A stretch of DNA of 64,000 bases from Pseudomonadota bacterium (GTDB lineage Bacteria; Desulfobacterota; Desulfovibrionia; Desulfovibrionales; Desulfovibrionaceae). The position numbers were made by a program, and so were the translations under genes. Shown here piece after piece: positions 20,201 through 27,459 of this stretch; the stretch's first letter is position 1, and each line of letters starts with the position of its first letter. The notes under the pieces are model-generated. The model worked only from the letters and a program-made list of their open reading frames with translations. It was not told the origin of the DNA and made no database searches. Location of the stretch: NCBI GenBank assembly GCA_023460395.1, contig JAEWQB010000005.1, forward strand, positions 1 to 64,000, written 5' to 3'.

Positions 20201-20442
20201 ATTTCCGCCACATCGGAAAGCGACTCCAATGCTTCTTCCACCCGCTCGCACACGGCCTCTTCCACGTCTTCGGCAGACGCGCCGGGATACGCTATGGAAA
20301 TTTGCACCCGATCCGGGGTGAAGCGTGGAAAGGTTTCCCGCAGCAAACTGGGAGCGGTAATTACTCCCAAAAACATGAAGGCCGCCATGAGCAGATTGGC
20401 TGCCGTGGGGTGCGAGGTAAAATATTCTACAATGCGTCTCAT
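17290..20442 (-). CDS. RND-family efflux pump permease, second system
   Basis: This 1050-residue inner-membrane RND transporter has the full proton-relay motif GLIMDDAIVIAEN in TM4. Its N-terminus (IVEYFTSHPTAANLLMAAFMFLG) and early periplasmic loop (DRVQISIAYPGASAEDVEEAV) are typical of the family. It starts in an ATGA overlap with the upstream adaptor gene, so the pair is coupled. No outer-membrane factor follows: the gene ends tail to tail with the kinase at 17293, overlapping by 4 bases with no terminator between them. Confidence 0.93.
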   Translation of the reverse strand: MRRIVEYFTSHPTAANLLMAAFMFLGVITAPSLLRETFPRFTPDRVQISIAYPGASAEDVEEAVCERVEEALESLSDVAEITSVATEGAASITVEMDEGGDINRFLEDVKTEVDAIDDFPAVVEDPVYTEMNRMDFVMSVAVTGPMSAPALKAYCEDLKDRIIASTDVTQVDVSGFSDHQIRVEISANTLMQYGLSVLDISSAIAAQSVDLPGGTLETPDGNLLIRFMDQRRTIPQFEDLVVVAGSTGAELRLGDIATITDRFEVDEDKILFNGERAGILEINKARHQDALRLVEQVEAFLEKEQIQAPPTVHMTVTRNVSEIVGDRLHMLLINGMEGLALVFLTMWLFFSFRYAFWVSMGLPVSFLATLYGMQITGMTVNMMTMVGLLLATGLIMDDAIVIAENVAAHVRRGKRPYDAVVDGTCEVAAGVASSFFTTLLVFGSLAVFMEGNIGKVLWVMPFVLILSLGVSLIEAFLILPHHLAHSLEGLREERQPRFRIAFEEYFARFRERGIGRGVDWVVRWRYVFVGCVAAVLVLSLGMIAGGRLRFTVFPTVEGDQIEARVLMPQGTPLFKTEAVAQRLVSVLQDIDAELSPLQPEGEHLVRNIAVYFNRNEDANESGPHVVTVSADLLKAEKRNSRLEEVTSLWRERTGVLPDVISLVWKEPVMGPGGMALSFRLKGKDLASLKAASHALQQWLAQYQGVVDLQDDLRPGKQEIRATMKSGAKALGLDAQTIGSQLRAALYGSTATELQYHGESYEVDVRLAEKDRDSLADLEYFHITDASGNQVPLNGVVNLEYGRGWARISRVNGLRTITVEGDVDTQLANANQIRMDTMRRFIPELLSKYPGVSLSQEGEAKEGAKTGGSMGMAFLVGIVGVFMLLSFQFGSYAEPLCVLTAIPMALIGVIWGHLLMGLDLTSQSLMGFVALSGVVVNDSILLVEFLKIRMDKGMVATEAAPEASRNRLRAVLLTSLTTIAGLGPLLLETSLQAQILIPLACSLIFGLAMSTVLVLFLVPALYCVLDDLGLTAHSRARARQQRLARGAQGGD

Positions 20443-21806
20443 CGCGCGTTCCCTTCTCCTGCGGCCTCACGCGAGAGCGCGGCAAAGGCCGCGGTATCTT
20501 CCACGGGAGCCAGCAGCATACCCTGTGTGGCGGGAACAAGATCTGTCAGTACCACCCTCTCCCCCGCCGCAAGGCCGCTCCGCAGGACAACAAGGCCCCC
20601 CTGAGCTACATCCACCTCCACGGTGCGTACCTCCAGACGCCGCTCCGGCGTCATCACGTACACCACGTTGCCGTGCAGGGCTGATCTGGGAATGACTACG
20701 GCGGCGGCAAGCGGTTGCCCCTGTAACTCCACCTCGCAAAACATATTGGGTAAGAGGGGTGGCAGCCCGCCCGTGTCTACCGCCAAAGGCGCCTCTTCCA
20801 CTGCGACATACACTCCCAACGTGCGGGTGCTGCTGTCTACGGAGTCGTTAACGCGGCTGGGCTTTCCCTCCCACAAAAGAGTGTCATTCCCCAATTCTAT
20901 ACGCACCTTGGCCTTCAGGCCCATAAGCGTGCGAAAAGCTTCCTGACTAAGCCTGCCATCCTGTGTGAGTGCGGTTCCTTCGCGAGGCAGCACATACCGG
21001 AACATGGCAAGCGGCATCTGGGCCATGGCCTCAACCCGCCCCAGAGAATCCGCTTTAGCTATAGTTTCTCCAGAGACTACGGCCTGCCCCTTCTCCACGG
21101 AAACCTCGGTGAGGCGGCAGTCGAACGGCGCACGAATGTATGTGCGGTCAAGGTCGATTTCTGTCTCTTGCAGTTTACTGCGGCTTGACGCCAGACTGGC
21201 CTGCAAGGCTTGCCGTTGGGTGGGAATGCCGTTCAAAGTGGCCCGGTAACTTTGAACCGTGTTTTCCTGCGTCAGCAGGCTTCGCTCCGTCTCGTCTAAT
21301 TCTGACCGGGAAATGGTTCCAGACTCCATAAGCTTACGCATGCGCTCGTAATCAGTGCGATACAGCGCTAATGATCGAGTTTCCGTTTCCAGTGACAGTC
21401 GGGTATCCCGCTCGGTTTGCTCCAGTTCCTGCAATTGGGCGAGCAGAGTGTTGACTTCCGCCTGTGCCTGCTTCCGGGCTGTATACCGCTTGGCGGGATC
21501 TATGCGCACCAGTAAATCGCCTTTGGCTAAGACAGCCCCCCGCTTGAGAGAAGGGTGAATTTCCACAATCTGTCCAGCGACTTCAGTGACAGCCTGCCAT
21601 TCCTGCCCGGCGCGGATGTAGCCGTAGCCCAGCACGCGGGGCACCACGGCAAGCTCCGGCACACGGATGACACGTGCCACAGTGGCTCGCTCGGACACAT
21701 TGCCGCGCTCTGGCTTTTTCGCGGTTTCCGCCAACAAAAAAAAGCCCACAAGACCTACCGCTACAACAGGGAAAAAAAGGAATTTTCGGGAAAAAGATAC
21801 TTTCAT
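20439..21806 (-). CDS. RND pump periplasmic adaptor, membrane-anchored, second system
   Basis: This HlyD/AcrA-type adaptor (455 residues) has an N-terminal anchor (FLFFPVVAVGLVGFFLLAE) without a lipobox, unlike the lipoprotein adaptor of the first pump. A barrel-sandwich half (AGQIVEIHPSLKRGAVLAKGDLLVRID), a long helical hairpin (about 120-215) and a beta-barrel follow. I chose ATG 21806, immediately before the anchor; the longer frame to 21941 adds an implausible leader. It forms a two-gene operon with the permease and diverges from the GntR gene. Confidence 0.88.
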   Translation of the reverse strand: MKVSFSRKFLFFPVVAVGLVGFFLLAETAKKPERGNVSERATVARVIRVPELAVVPRVLGYGYIRAGQEWQAVTEVAGQIVEIHPSLKRGAVLAKGDLLVRIDPAKRYTARKQAQAEVNTLLAQLQELEQTERDTRLSLETETRSLALYRTDYERMRKLMESGTISRSELDETERSLLTQENTVQSYRATLNGIPTQRQALQASLASSRSKLQETEIDLDRTYIRAPFDCRLTEVSVEKGQAVVSGETIAKADSLGRVEAMAQMPLAMFRYVLPREGTALTQDGRLSQEAFRTLMGLKAKVRIELGNDTLLWEGKPSRVNDSVDSSTRTLGVYVAVEEAPLAVDTGGLPPLLPNMFCEVELQGQPLAAAVVIPRSALHGNVVYVMTPERRLEVRTVEVDVAQGGLVVLRSGLAAGERVVLTDLVPATQGMLLAPVEDTAAFAALSREAAGEGNAR

Positions 21807-22211
21807 TATGTGTTCTCTCTGAGGAGTTAGTCGCTGCGCGCCCGCATAAAGTTTCATGGAAGGCCCACATGACCCCAAGTTGCCACTCATACGGAGCAGG
21901 CACTTCTGCCCCGGAAACCCCTTTCCCTTCCCACGCAACACTGCCTAAGGAAACCTCTATTCATCCAATTTTATTACGCATTGCATCATGAGATAGGAAT
22001 GCAGCAGTTTGGCTTGAGAAGCCCGCCGTTCTCCCGCATAGTACCGGGCGAGGAATTAAAAAAGCATGACCGCACAGCCGCCCCCCGATGGGAACACCCG
22101 CCGTGCTTCCCGTCTTTGCTGGCAGCCTTGTGAGGAAGGAGCGCAAAAGCCTCTCCCACGGTTTTTTCACAGAATATTCCTGTAGCCCCCGTGGATTCCG
22201 GCGCTACCCGG

Positions 22212-22240
22212 TTGACAGGACAGGCTGCCCTCTGCATATT
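22212..22240 (+). promoter_or_regulatory. Sigma-70-type promoter of the GntR regulator gene
   Basis: A perfect -35 TTGACA (22212-22217), a 17-base spacer and a -10 CATATT (22235-22240) precede the GntR gene by about 50 bases. The -10 box overlaps the GntR-type operator by three bases. Confidence 0.75.
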
Positions 22241-22252
22241 GGTCCGACCAAT
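22238..22252. promoter_or_regulatory. FadR/PdhR-type GntR operator
   Basis: ATTGGTCCGACCAAT is a perfect palindrome with six-base arms and a three-base centre. It matches the TGGTnnnACCA core known for FadR-subfamily regulators such as PdhR and LldR. It covers the end of the -10 box and the expected transcription start, so a bound repressor would block initiation. Negative autoregulation by the adjacent GntR protein is inferred. Confidence 0.8.
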
Positions 22253-22288
22253 GCTCTTTCCCCACGTGAGCAAAAAGGTGAATTATTC

Positions 22289-23002
22289 ATGGAACACGAA
22301 GCACACACGCCCAAACCGGGCCGCCGGATACGCCTCCACGAAGAAATTGTTGCGCAGATACGCGAGCTTATCGCCAAAGGCGAATTGAAGTCGGGGGACA
22401 GGCTTCCCGCGGAACGCCGTCTGGCGGAAATTTTCCATGTTTCGCGCCATTCCGTGCGCGAAGCCATCCGTGCGCTGGAACAGCAGCAGATTGTCACCAG
22501 TCGGTTGGGGGACGGCACATACGTGCTGGAAAAAAAAGAAGAGCAGGTCATTGAACCCCTTGCCACCGCACTGGAGCGTTGCCGGGGTAAACTGGCGGAA
22601 GTGCTGGAACTGCGCAAACTTATTGAGCCGCAAATAGCCTCATTAGCCGCACGCCACGTCACGGATGCGCAATTGGCGGGCATGCGCACCCAACTGGATG
22701 AACAAATATACGAAATCAGTCAGGGCCGTACCGGGTCCGAAGCTGACTGCGAATTCCATAAGCTTATCGCCGCCGCCACGGGCAACAGCGTGCTACTAGA
22801 AATGGTAACCCGTATTCACGACCTTGTGGCAGAAAGCCGCGATTTCACTCTACAAAACGACCATCGGCGGGACTGGGCCATAGAGACGCACGAGCGCATC
22901 CTTAAAACGCTCCATGACCGGGAGCCAGATGCCGCCTTCAAAGAAATGCACGACCACATTGCCTATGTGGAACAATTGGCGCTGAAGGAACTGGGGCTGT
23001 AG
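22289..23002 (+). CDS. GntR-family (FadR/FCD subfamily) transcriptional regulator
   Basis: This DNA-binding regulator has 237 residues: an N-terminal winged helix (LHEEIVAQIRELIAKGEL through SVREAIRALEQQQIV with wing GDGTYVL) and a C-terminal all-helical FCD ligand domain. FCD metal ligands are visible as DCEFH (DxxxH), ETHERIL and MHDHI, so a metal-assisted carboxylate ligand such as lactate or pyruvate is likely for the family. I start at ATG 22289, with AAGGTG eight bases upstream. The palindrome over its promoter suggests autoregulation. The next gene, 157 bases on, is a TSUP permease and a plausible target. Confidence 0.92.
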   Translation: MEHEAHTPKPGRRIRLHEEIVAQIRELIAKGELKSGDRLPAERRLAEIFHVSRHSVREAIRALEQQQIVTSRLGDGTYVLEKKEEQVIEPLATALERCRGKLAEVLELRKLIEPQIASLAARHVTDAQLAGMRTQLDEQIYEISQGRTGSEADCEFHKLIAAATGNSVLLEMVTRIHDLVAESRDFTLQNDHRRDWAIETHERILKTLHDREPDAAFKEMHDHIAYVEQLALKELGL

Positions 23003-23159
23003 CCATATAACTGGCACGTTCGCGGCGTTGCCCCGCAATCGCCCGCGCGGGCGCACACCATAAACCTGCCAGCGGCATACCGGACATGCGAAGCGGCGTC
23101 ACTTCCCGCACAGCCTGCCCGCTCTCTCAGGTACCACGCACCGCTGGCGCAGGGGGAAT

Positions 23160-23957
23160 ATGTTTACCACTCTCATCCTCTATCTCGCTCTGGGGGCGTT
23201 TGCCGGAGTTCTCGCGGGTCTGTTGGGCATTGGCGGCGGGCTGGTCATCGTCCCCATGCTGAACTTCGCCTTCCAATGGCAGGGCCTCCCGGAAGAGCAT
23301 CACATGCATCTTGCGTTGGGCACTTCGCTGGCCACCATCATTTTCACCGCTATTTCCAGCTACCGTGCGCACGACAAACGCGGGGCCGTGCGGTGGGACA
23401 TCTTCCGCAGCATCACCCCCGGCATTATCGTAGGCACATTGCTCGGCTCGTGGATTGCCTCCAGCCTCTCCACCGGTTTCCTTAAAATCATGTTCGTCTG
23501 CTTCCTGTATTATGTCGCCACGCAGATGCTCATGGGCATTAAGCCCAAACCCACACGGGAAATTCCCGGTACACTGGGAATTTTCGGCGCGGGCGGAATT
23601 ATCGGCTGCGTCTCAAGTCTGGTGGGAATCGGCGGCGGCACACTCACCGTCCCCTTTATGACGTGGTGTAATGTGCAGATGCCCGTGGCTATTGGCACGG
23701 CTTCCGCCATAGGACTGCCCATTGCGGCAGCAGGCACGCTGGGCTACGTGATAACCGGGTGGTCTGCTCCCGATCTGCCCGACTGGAGCATAGGGTATGT
23801 GTATGTACCGGCGCTGCTGGGTATTGTATGCGCCAGCGTGCTGACCGCTCCGTGGGGTGCCCGGCTGGCGCATAGCATGCCCGTGCCCAAGCTGAAACGC
23901 ATTTTTGCCATTCTGCTATATATAGTCGCCACGCGCATGCTCATCAGCCTCTTCTAG
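23160..23957 (+). CDS. TSUP/TauE-SafE family membrane transporter
   Basis: This polytopic inner-membrane protein (265 residues, about eight helices) has the duplicated TSUP motif: GLLGIGGGLVIVPML in the first half and SLVGIGGGTLTVPFM in the second. The family moves sulfite, sulfonates, sulfoacetate or other small organic anions; the substrate here is unknown. AGGGGG stands close to the ATG. It is codirectional with the GntR gene upstream and may be in its regulon. Confidence 0.9.
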   Translation: MFTTLILYLALGAFAGVLAGLLGIGGGLVIVPMLNFAFQWQGLPEEHHMHLALGTSLATIIFTAISSYRAHDKRGAVRWDIFRSITPGIIVGTLLGSWIASSLSTGFLKIMFVCFLYYVATQMLMGIKPKPTREIPGTLGIFGAGGIIGCVSSLVGIGGGTLTVPFMTWCNVQMPVAIGTASAIGLPIAAAGTLGYVITGWSAPDLPDWSIGYVYVPALLGIVCASVLTAPWGARLAHSMPVPKLKRIFAILLYIVATRMLISLF

Positions 23958-24320
23958 GCCACCTTCGCGGTCCGCATCCCCGCCCCGCGGCAGCAGGAGA
24001 AAACAATGCGAGGGATGTCCGCCTAGGCGGACATCCCTCGCAAAAAAAATGACGCGCTGCCCCCTGCTCATGAATAAATACTCTGAGCAACACCCCCCGT
24101 TTTTCATATGCCCACGCCGTGTAATTGTTTGGATTGTTCCTAACTCAGACACCACCTGTGGAAAACAATATACTTGTTGGACGCGCCCCCCAACGACTAG
24201 CGTTCAAACAGATAATTCAGGGGGAAAAGTTTTTTTATCATTAAAAAACACTATGTTACACATCTACCAAGGAGAAGTTCCGCTGGCGTCATAGTGTGGA
24301 AAGACAGGAGAAAAAAAACC
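23958..24320. other. Intergenic region with a long perfect hairpin
   Basis: There is no gene in these 363 bases. A 17-bp hairpin at 24007-24042 follows the TSUP gene, and the rest becomes AT-rich before the small gene at 24321, where its promoter probably lies. Confidence 0.5.
24007..24042. repeat. 17-bp perfect inverted repeat with A-tract
   Basis: TGCGAGGGATGTCCGCC pairs with GGCGGACATCCCTCGCA around TA. The bases after it on the plus strand are A8, not T, so it is not a standard plus-strand terminator. In the minus direction a short ATTGTTTT follows. It may be an mRNA 3'-end stabiliser or a protein-binding palindrome. Confidence 0.6.
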
Positions 24321-24599
24321 ATGCATCCATACCCCATGGACGATATGTTGAAAAAATTGGGACAAGATTTCGCTGCCTTCGCTGGAACATTACGCGCAGT
24401 GGAGCGGACTGCGGATGGCAGCTTTATTGTGCCCGTGGACGTGATGTCCCTACTGGTGGGACACGTGACAGAACTGTTCGGCACCATGCGCCGCACGCAC
24501 ACTTCTGTGCGAAACGCGCTGGAGCGTGATCATATTTCCCGTGAAAAAGCGTGGGACGTACTAATGGACGACCCTTCAGACGAAAGCACCGCGCACTAG
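24321..24599 (+). CDS. Small protein of unknown function
   Basis: I do not recognise this 92-residue protein. It looks soluble and mostly helical, with a hydrophobic centre (FIVPVDVMSLLVGHVTELFG) flanked by charged segments, and it lacks a signal peptide or Cys motif. AGGAG lies ten bases before ATG 24321, which I prefer to the in-frame GTG at 24294. A short hairpin with T5 overlaps its stop codon. It sits between the TSUP gene and moaA, on the opposite strand to the latter. Confidence 0.6.
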   Translation: MHPYPMDDMLKKLGQDFAAFAGTLRAVERTADGSFIVPVDVMSLLVGHVTELFGTMRRTHTSVRNALERDHISREKAWDVLMDDPSDESTAH

Positions 24600-24614
24600 G
24601 CCACTGGCCTTTTT
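24598..24614 (+). terminator. Short terminator-like hairpin after the small gene
   Basis: AGGCC-ACT-GGCCT is followed by a T-tract (TTTTT counting the last arm base). It overlaps the TAG stop codon. Confidence 0.45.
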
Positions 24615-24665
24615 CCCGACGGCGGCCCTCAGGGCTGTCCGTCGGTGCGCCATGGGGCTGCCCGC

Positions 24666-25685
24666 CTACCCGCCGATAGCATGCATTCGCCGCTCCGCCA
24701 CTGTGTGATCGCGCATATTCTGAAGAATTCGATACCCCAAGGGTTTATGCCGGTTAGCCCCCAGCAGCACGCGGCGCACATGCTCCATGGAAAGCTTGGG
24801 ATTCCGCAGGATAGGCCGCAGAGGATACTCCTTGTCCGAGAACAGGCAGGTCCGCAAACGCCCGTCCGACGTGATACGCAGGCGGTTACAGGCCGCGCAG
24901 AAGTGGTTGGACATGGGCGAGATAACTCCCAGCCGTCCCTGCCCTCCTTCAATACGGTACACACGGGCCGGGCCAGAACTCCCTTCTTCCGCATCCACCG
25001 GTATCAGCGGCGCGACCCGCTGTGCGGCCTCTATAATGTCCGCAGCGGACCAAAAGTTGTCTTGCGACCACCGGTTGCAGCTTCCCATGGGCATAAATTC
25101 AATAAACCGCACATCCACAGGATGCTGTCGGGCGAACGCTATGAATGCGGGCAGTTCGTCATCATTCACGCCTTTCAGTGCCACCGCGTTCAGCTTAATG
25201 CGCATGCCCTGCGCAAAGCATTCCTCAAGGGCGCTCATAACGTTGGGAAGCATATCGCGCCCGGTGATGTGCTGAAACCGCGCACGGTCAAAGGTATCTA
25301 ACGAAATATTCAGCCACCGCACCCCTGCGTCGCGCAGCGCCCGTATCCGCCCGGTCAGCAATGTGGCATTGGTGGTTAACCGCAAATCTAGATGCGGATG
25401 GCGTTGCAGCATACGCTCAATAAACGACAACAGCCCCTTCCGCGCAAAAGGCTCCCCGCCGGTGAGCCGTACCTTGTGTATTCCCATGTCCACCGCCAAA
25501 TCCACCAAACAGAGCATCTCTTCATACGTCAAAATGTCTTCGTGACGCAAAAAGTCCATGTGCTCGCTGCTCCAGCAGTACATACAGCGTAGATTACACC
25601 GGTCCGTCACGGAAAGACGCAGATAGTCCACGGTCCGCCCGTGAGGGTCGGCAAAAATATCGCGGGGCTCACTGTGTGTGCTCAT
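24666..25685 (-). CDS. moaA: GTP 3',8-cyclase MoaA (molybdenum cofactor synthesis)
   Basis: This radical-SAM enzyme converts GTP to the 3',8-cyclo intermediate, the first step of molybdopterin synthesis. The 339-residue protein has the N-terminal SAM cluster motif CNLRCMYC (Cys30, Cys34, Cys37), the GGEP motif and the C-terminal cluster Cys263, Cys266 and Cys280 that holds GTP. It ends in the Gly-Gly required for activity. Its ATG overlaps the mobA stop as ATGA. The cofactor would serve enzymes such as formate dehydrogenases, which are not in this window. Confidence 0.96.
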   Translation of the reverse strand: MSTHSEPRDIFADPHGRTVDYLRLSVTDRCNLRCMYCWSSEHMDFLRHEDILTYEEMLCLVDLAVDMGIHKVRLTGGEPFARKGLLSFIERMLQRHPHLDLRLTTNATLLTGRIRALRDAGVRWLNISLDTFDRARFQHITGRDMLPNVMSALEECFAQGMRIKLNAVALKGVNDDELPAFIAFARQHPVDVRFIEFMPMGSCNRWSQDNFWSAADIIEAAQRVAPLIPVDAEEGSSGPARVYRIEGGQGRLGVISPMSNHFCAACNRLRITSDGRLRTCLFSDKEYPLRPILRNPKLSMEHVRRVLLGANRHKPLGYRILQNMRDHTVAERRMHAIGG

Positions 25686-26308
25686 GGGCGATCCCCCATG
25701 CGACGGACCTGCTCCAGTTCCGCCGGGGTGTTGACGTTGAAAAAGGCACGCGCTCCGGCAGCCGGGTAAGGCACTCTGAGCTGCGCGGACAGCGGGACCA
25801 CTGCGCCGAGGCGAAACTGTTCCTCGTGAATAGCCTGATCAAAAAGCGGTAACGCGGCGCAATCATAAATAGCCACAAGAGGCTCTATGCGACCGGATTC
25901 CCCATCTACAAACGTGGTCATTACCGTTCCCGCAGACCGGGAGCGCCACTGGTCAACCAATGCCGCAAGCACGGTTTCGTCCATGAAAGGCAGATCGCAG
26001 GAAAGTGCAAGCACAGCACGCCGGAGGGTGCGCAATGCGGTGGCAATTCCCCCGATTGGCCCGATGCCCGGTCGTTCGTCAGCAAACCAAGGCCGCTCAG
26101 ATGCCGTAACCGGGCGGGTGCGGCAGGAAATCCACACCTCATCGACCACGGCATCCAGCAGAGAGCACGTGCGATTCAGCATGTCTAGCGAGCTTTCGCC
26201 GTGCAGACACAGCCGGGTCTTATCGCGGCCCAGACGCCGACTCTGGCCTCCGGCAAGAACCACTCCCGCGAGGCATTCCGGCTGCCGCACACCCCGTTGA
26301 CCGTTCAT
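25682..26308 (-). CDS. mobA: Molybdenum cofactor guanylyltransferase MobA
   Basis: This cytoplasmic nucleotidyltransferase adds GMP to molybdopterin to form the guanine dinucleotide cofactor. The 208-residue product begins with the nucleotide-binding signature VVLAGGQSRRLGRDK and has the family LSCDLPFM (metal-site Asp) motif. I start at ATG 26308, with GGAGG seven bases upstream; the frame is open to 26395 but that leader lacks support. It is first of the mobA-moaA pair. A GATAGG inverted repeat lies 32 bases upstream. Confidence 0.92.
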   Translation of the reverse strand: MNGQRGVRQPECLAGVVLAGGQSRRLGRDKTRLCLHGESSLDMLNRTCSLLDAVVDEVWISCRTRPVTASERPWFADERPGIGPIGGIATALRTLRRAVLALSCDLPFMDETVLAALVDQWRSRSAGTVMTTFVDGESGRIEPLVAIYDCAALPLFDQAIHEEQFRLGAVVPLSAQLRVPYPAAGARAFFNVNTPAELEQVRRMGDRP

Positions 26309-26339
26309 ACATGCTCCTCCGATCTCTCCTGCTCCGTCC

Positions 26340-26356
26340 GATAGGAAAAACCTATC
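26340..26356. promoter_or_regulatory. Inverted repeat upstream of mobA-moaA
   Basis: GATAGG-AAAAA-CCTATC, a perfect six-base-arm palindrome, lies 32 bases before the mobA start. It may be an operator or a small leader hairpin controlling molybdenum-cofactor genes; the binding factor is unknown. Confidence 0.4.
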
Positions 26357-26660
26357 AAGATCACGAAAAATCGCAACGTCGCGTGTCCTACCCACAGTTT
26401 TGCACCATTTTTAGCATACAGACAATATGCTGATATTAAAGCATTATATTTTTAGGGGCACAAAACTGTTCTATCTTTCTTCAAAAAAAGTATCACGTTA
26501 AAAATAAAAATAGTGTGTTTACAGACAATCTCCTCCTTCTACAATAATACGCAGCACGGCCTGTGAAAAGGTCCGGGCATACAAGCGAAGCGCAATACAG
26601 GCCGCCGCCACGGACCCTATGGCGCGTCTGCTGAAAAAACACGTCTCCCCCGACAGATAT

Positions 26661-26697
26661 AAAAAACGCCCCGCTCTCCTGACAGGAAAGCGGGACG
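26661..26697 (-). terminator. Intrinsic terminator of the second liv operon
   Basis: On the minus strand a GC-rich stem (CCCGCTTTCCTG against CAGGAGAGCGGG, one mismatch) is followed by six T residues. It lies about 30 bases past the livF stop. Confidence 0.85.
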
Positions 26698-26724
26698 CGC
26701 AAAGGCGATGCGGAACCAGACGGA

Positions 26725-27459
26725 CTAGCCGCCCAAGTAGGCTTTTTTCACTTCAGGATCATTTGCCAGTTCTTTAGCAGAACCAGCGGCGACGATCTCG
26801 CCCGTGTCCAGCACATACCCGCGGTGCGCGAGATCAAGTGCCACCTTGGCGTTCTGCTCCACCACCACAATGGTCAGCCCGTCTTCTTGGTTGATTCGCT
26901 TGAGTGTGCGGAACATCTCATACATCAGCAACGGTGCCAGCCCCATTGACGGTTCGTCCAGCAACAAGACGTCACATTTGGTCATGATGGCGCGTCCCAC
27001 GGCCAGCATTTGCTGCTCCCCGCCAGAAAGCGATTCGCTCCGCTGATTCTTACGTTCCGCCAAACGGGGGAAGAGGTCAAAAATCCGCGCCAAATCACGC
27101 GCAATCTCGCTCTCCGGGTCCCCTTTGCGGGCGTAGGTAGCCAGCGTCAAATTCTCCATGACGGTCAGGTTGCCAAAAATTCGCCTTCCTTCTGGAGCCA
27201 GTGCCAGATTCAGCTTGGCGACCACATCGTGCGGTTCCACACTCAGAATGGATTTACCCCGGAAAACGATATCCCCTTTCGTCACGCGCGGTGCTTCCGG
27301 CGGAGGAAGCCGCATAATACTGTTGAGCGTGGTGGATTTTCCCGCGCCATTGGCCCCGATAAGGGTGACAATTTCCCCTTCGTCAACATGAAAGGAGATG
27401 CCGTGCAGGGCTTCAATATTGCCATACTGAACGTAAAGGTTTTCTATGGATAATAGCAT
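26725..27459 (-). CDS. livF: Branched-chain amino acid ABC transporter ATPase LivF, second operon
   Basis: This 244-residue ABC ATPase has Walker A GANGAGKST, signature LSGGEQQMLAVGRAI and Walker B VLLLDEPSMGLAP. It is about ten residues longer than the livF of the first operon and clearly a diverged paralogue rather than a recent copy. Its start shares one base with the livG stop (TGATG). It is last in the operon and followed by a strong terminator. Confidence 0.94.
   Translation of the reverse strand: MLLSIENLYVQYGNIEALHGISFHVDEGEIVTLIGANGAGKSTTLNSIMRLPPPEAPRVTKGDIVFRGKSILSVEPHDVVAKLNLALAPEGRRIFGNLTVMENLTLATYARKGDPESEIARDLARIFDLFPRLAERKNQRSESLSGGEQQMLAVGRAIMTKCDVLLLDEPSMGLAPLLMYEMFRTLKRINQEDGLTIVVVEQNAKVALDLAHRGYVLDTGEIVAAGSAKELANDPEVKKAYLGG

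Larger units (their letters stand above)
21807..22288. other. Divergent intergenic region between pump operon and GntR gene
   Basis: This stretch of 482 bases has no supported gene. The right end holds a strong sigma-70-like promoter and a GntR-type operator. The left part should contain the promoter of the pump operon, which I could not pin down. Confidence 0.5.
26309..26724. other. Intergenic region between the second liv operon and mobA
   Basis: There is no supported gene in these 416 bases. It contains the mobA leader with an inverted repeat at 26340-26356, an AT-rich segment around 26400-26520 likely to hold the mobA promoter, and the terminator of the liv operon. Confidence 0.5.

Noticed and set aside
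23018..23040. TGGCAC...TTGCC resembling a sigma-54 promoter before the TSUP gene
   Set aside because: The distance between the GG and GC elements is about 15 bases rather than 10, so RpoN would not fit.
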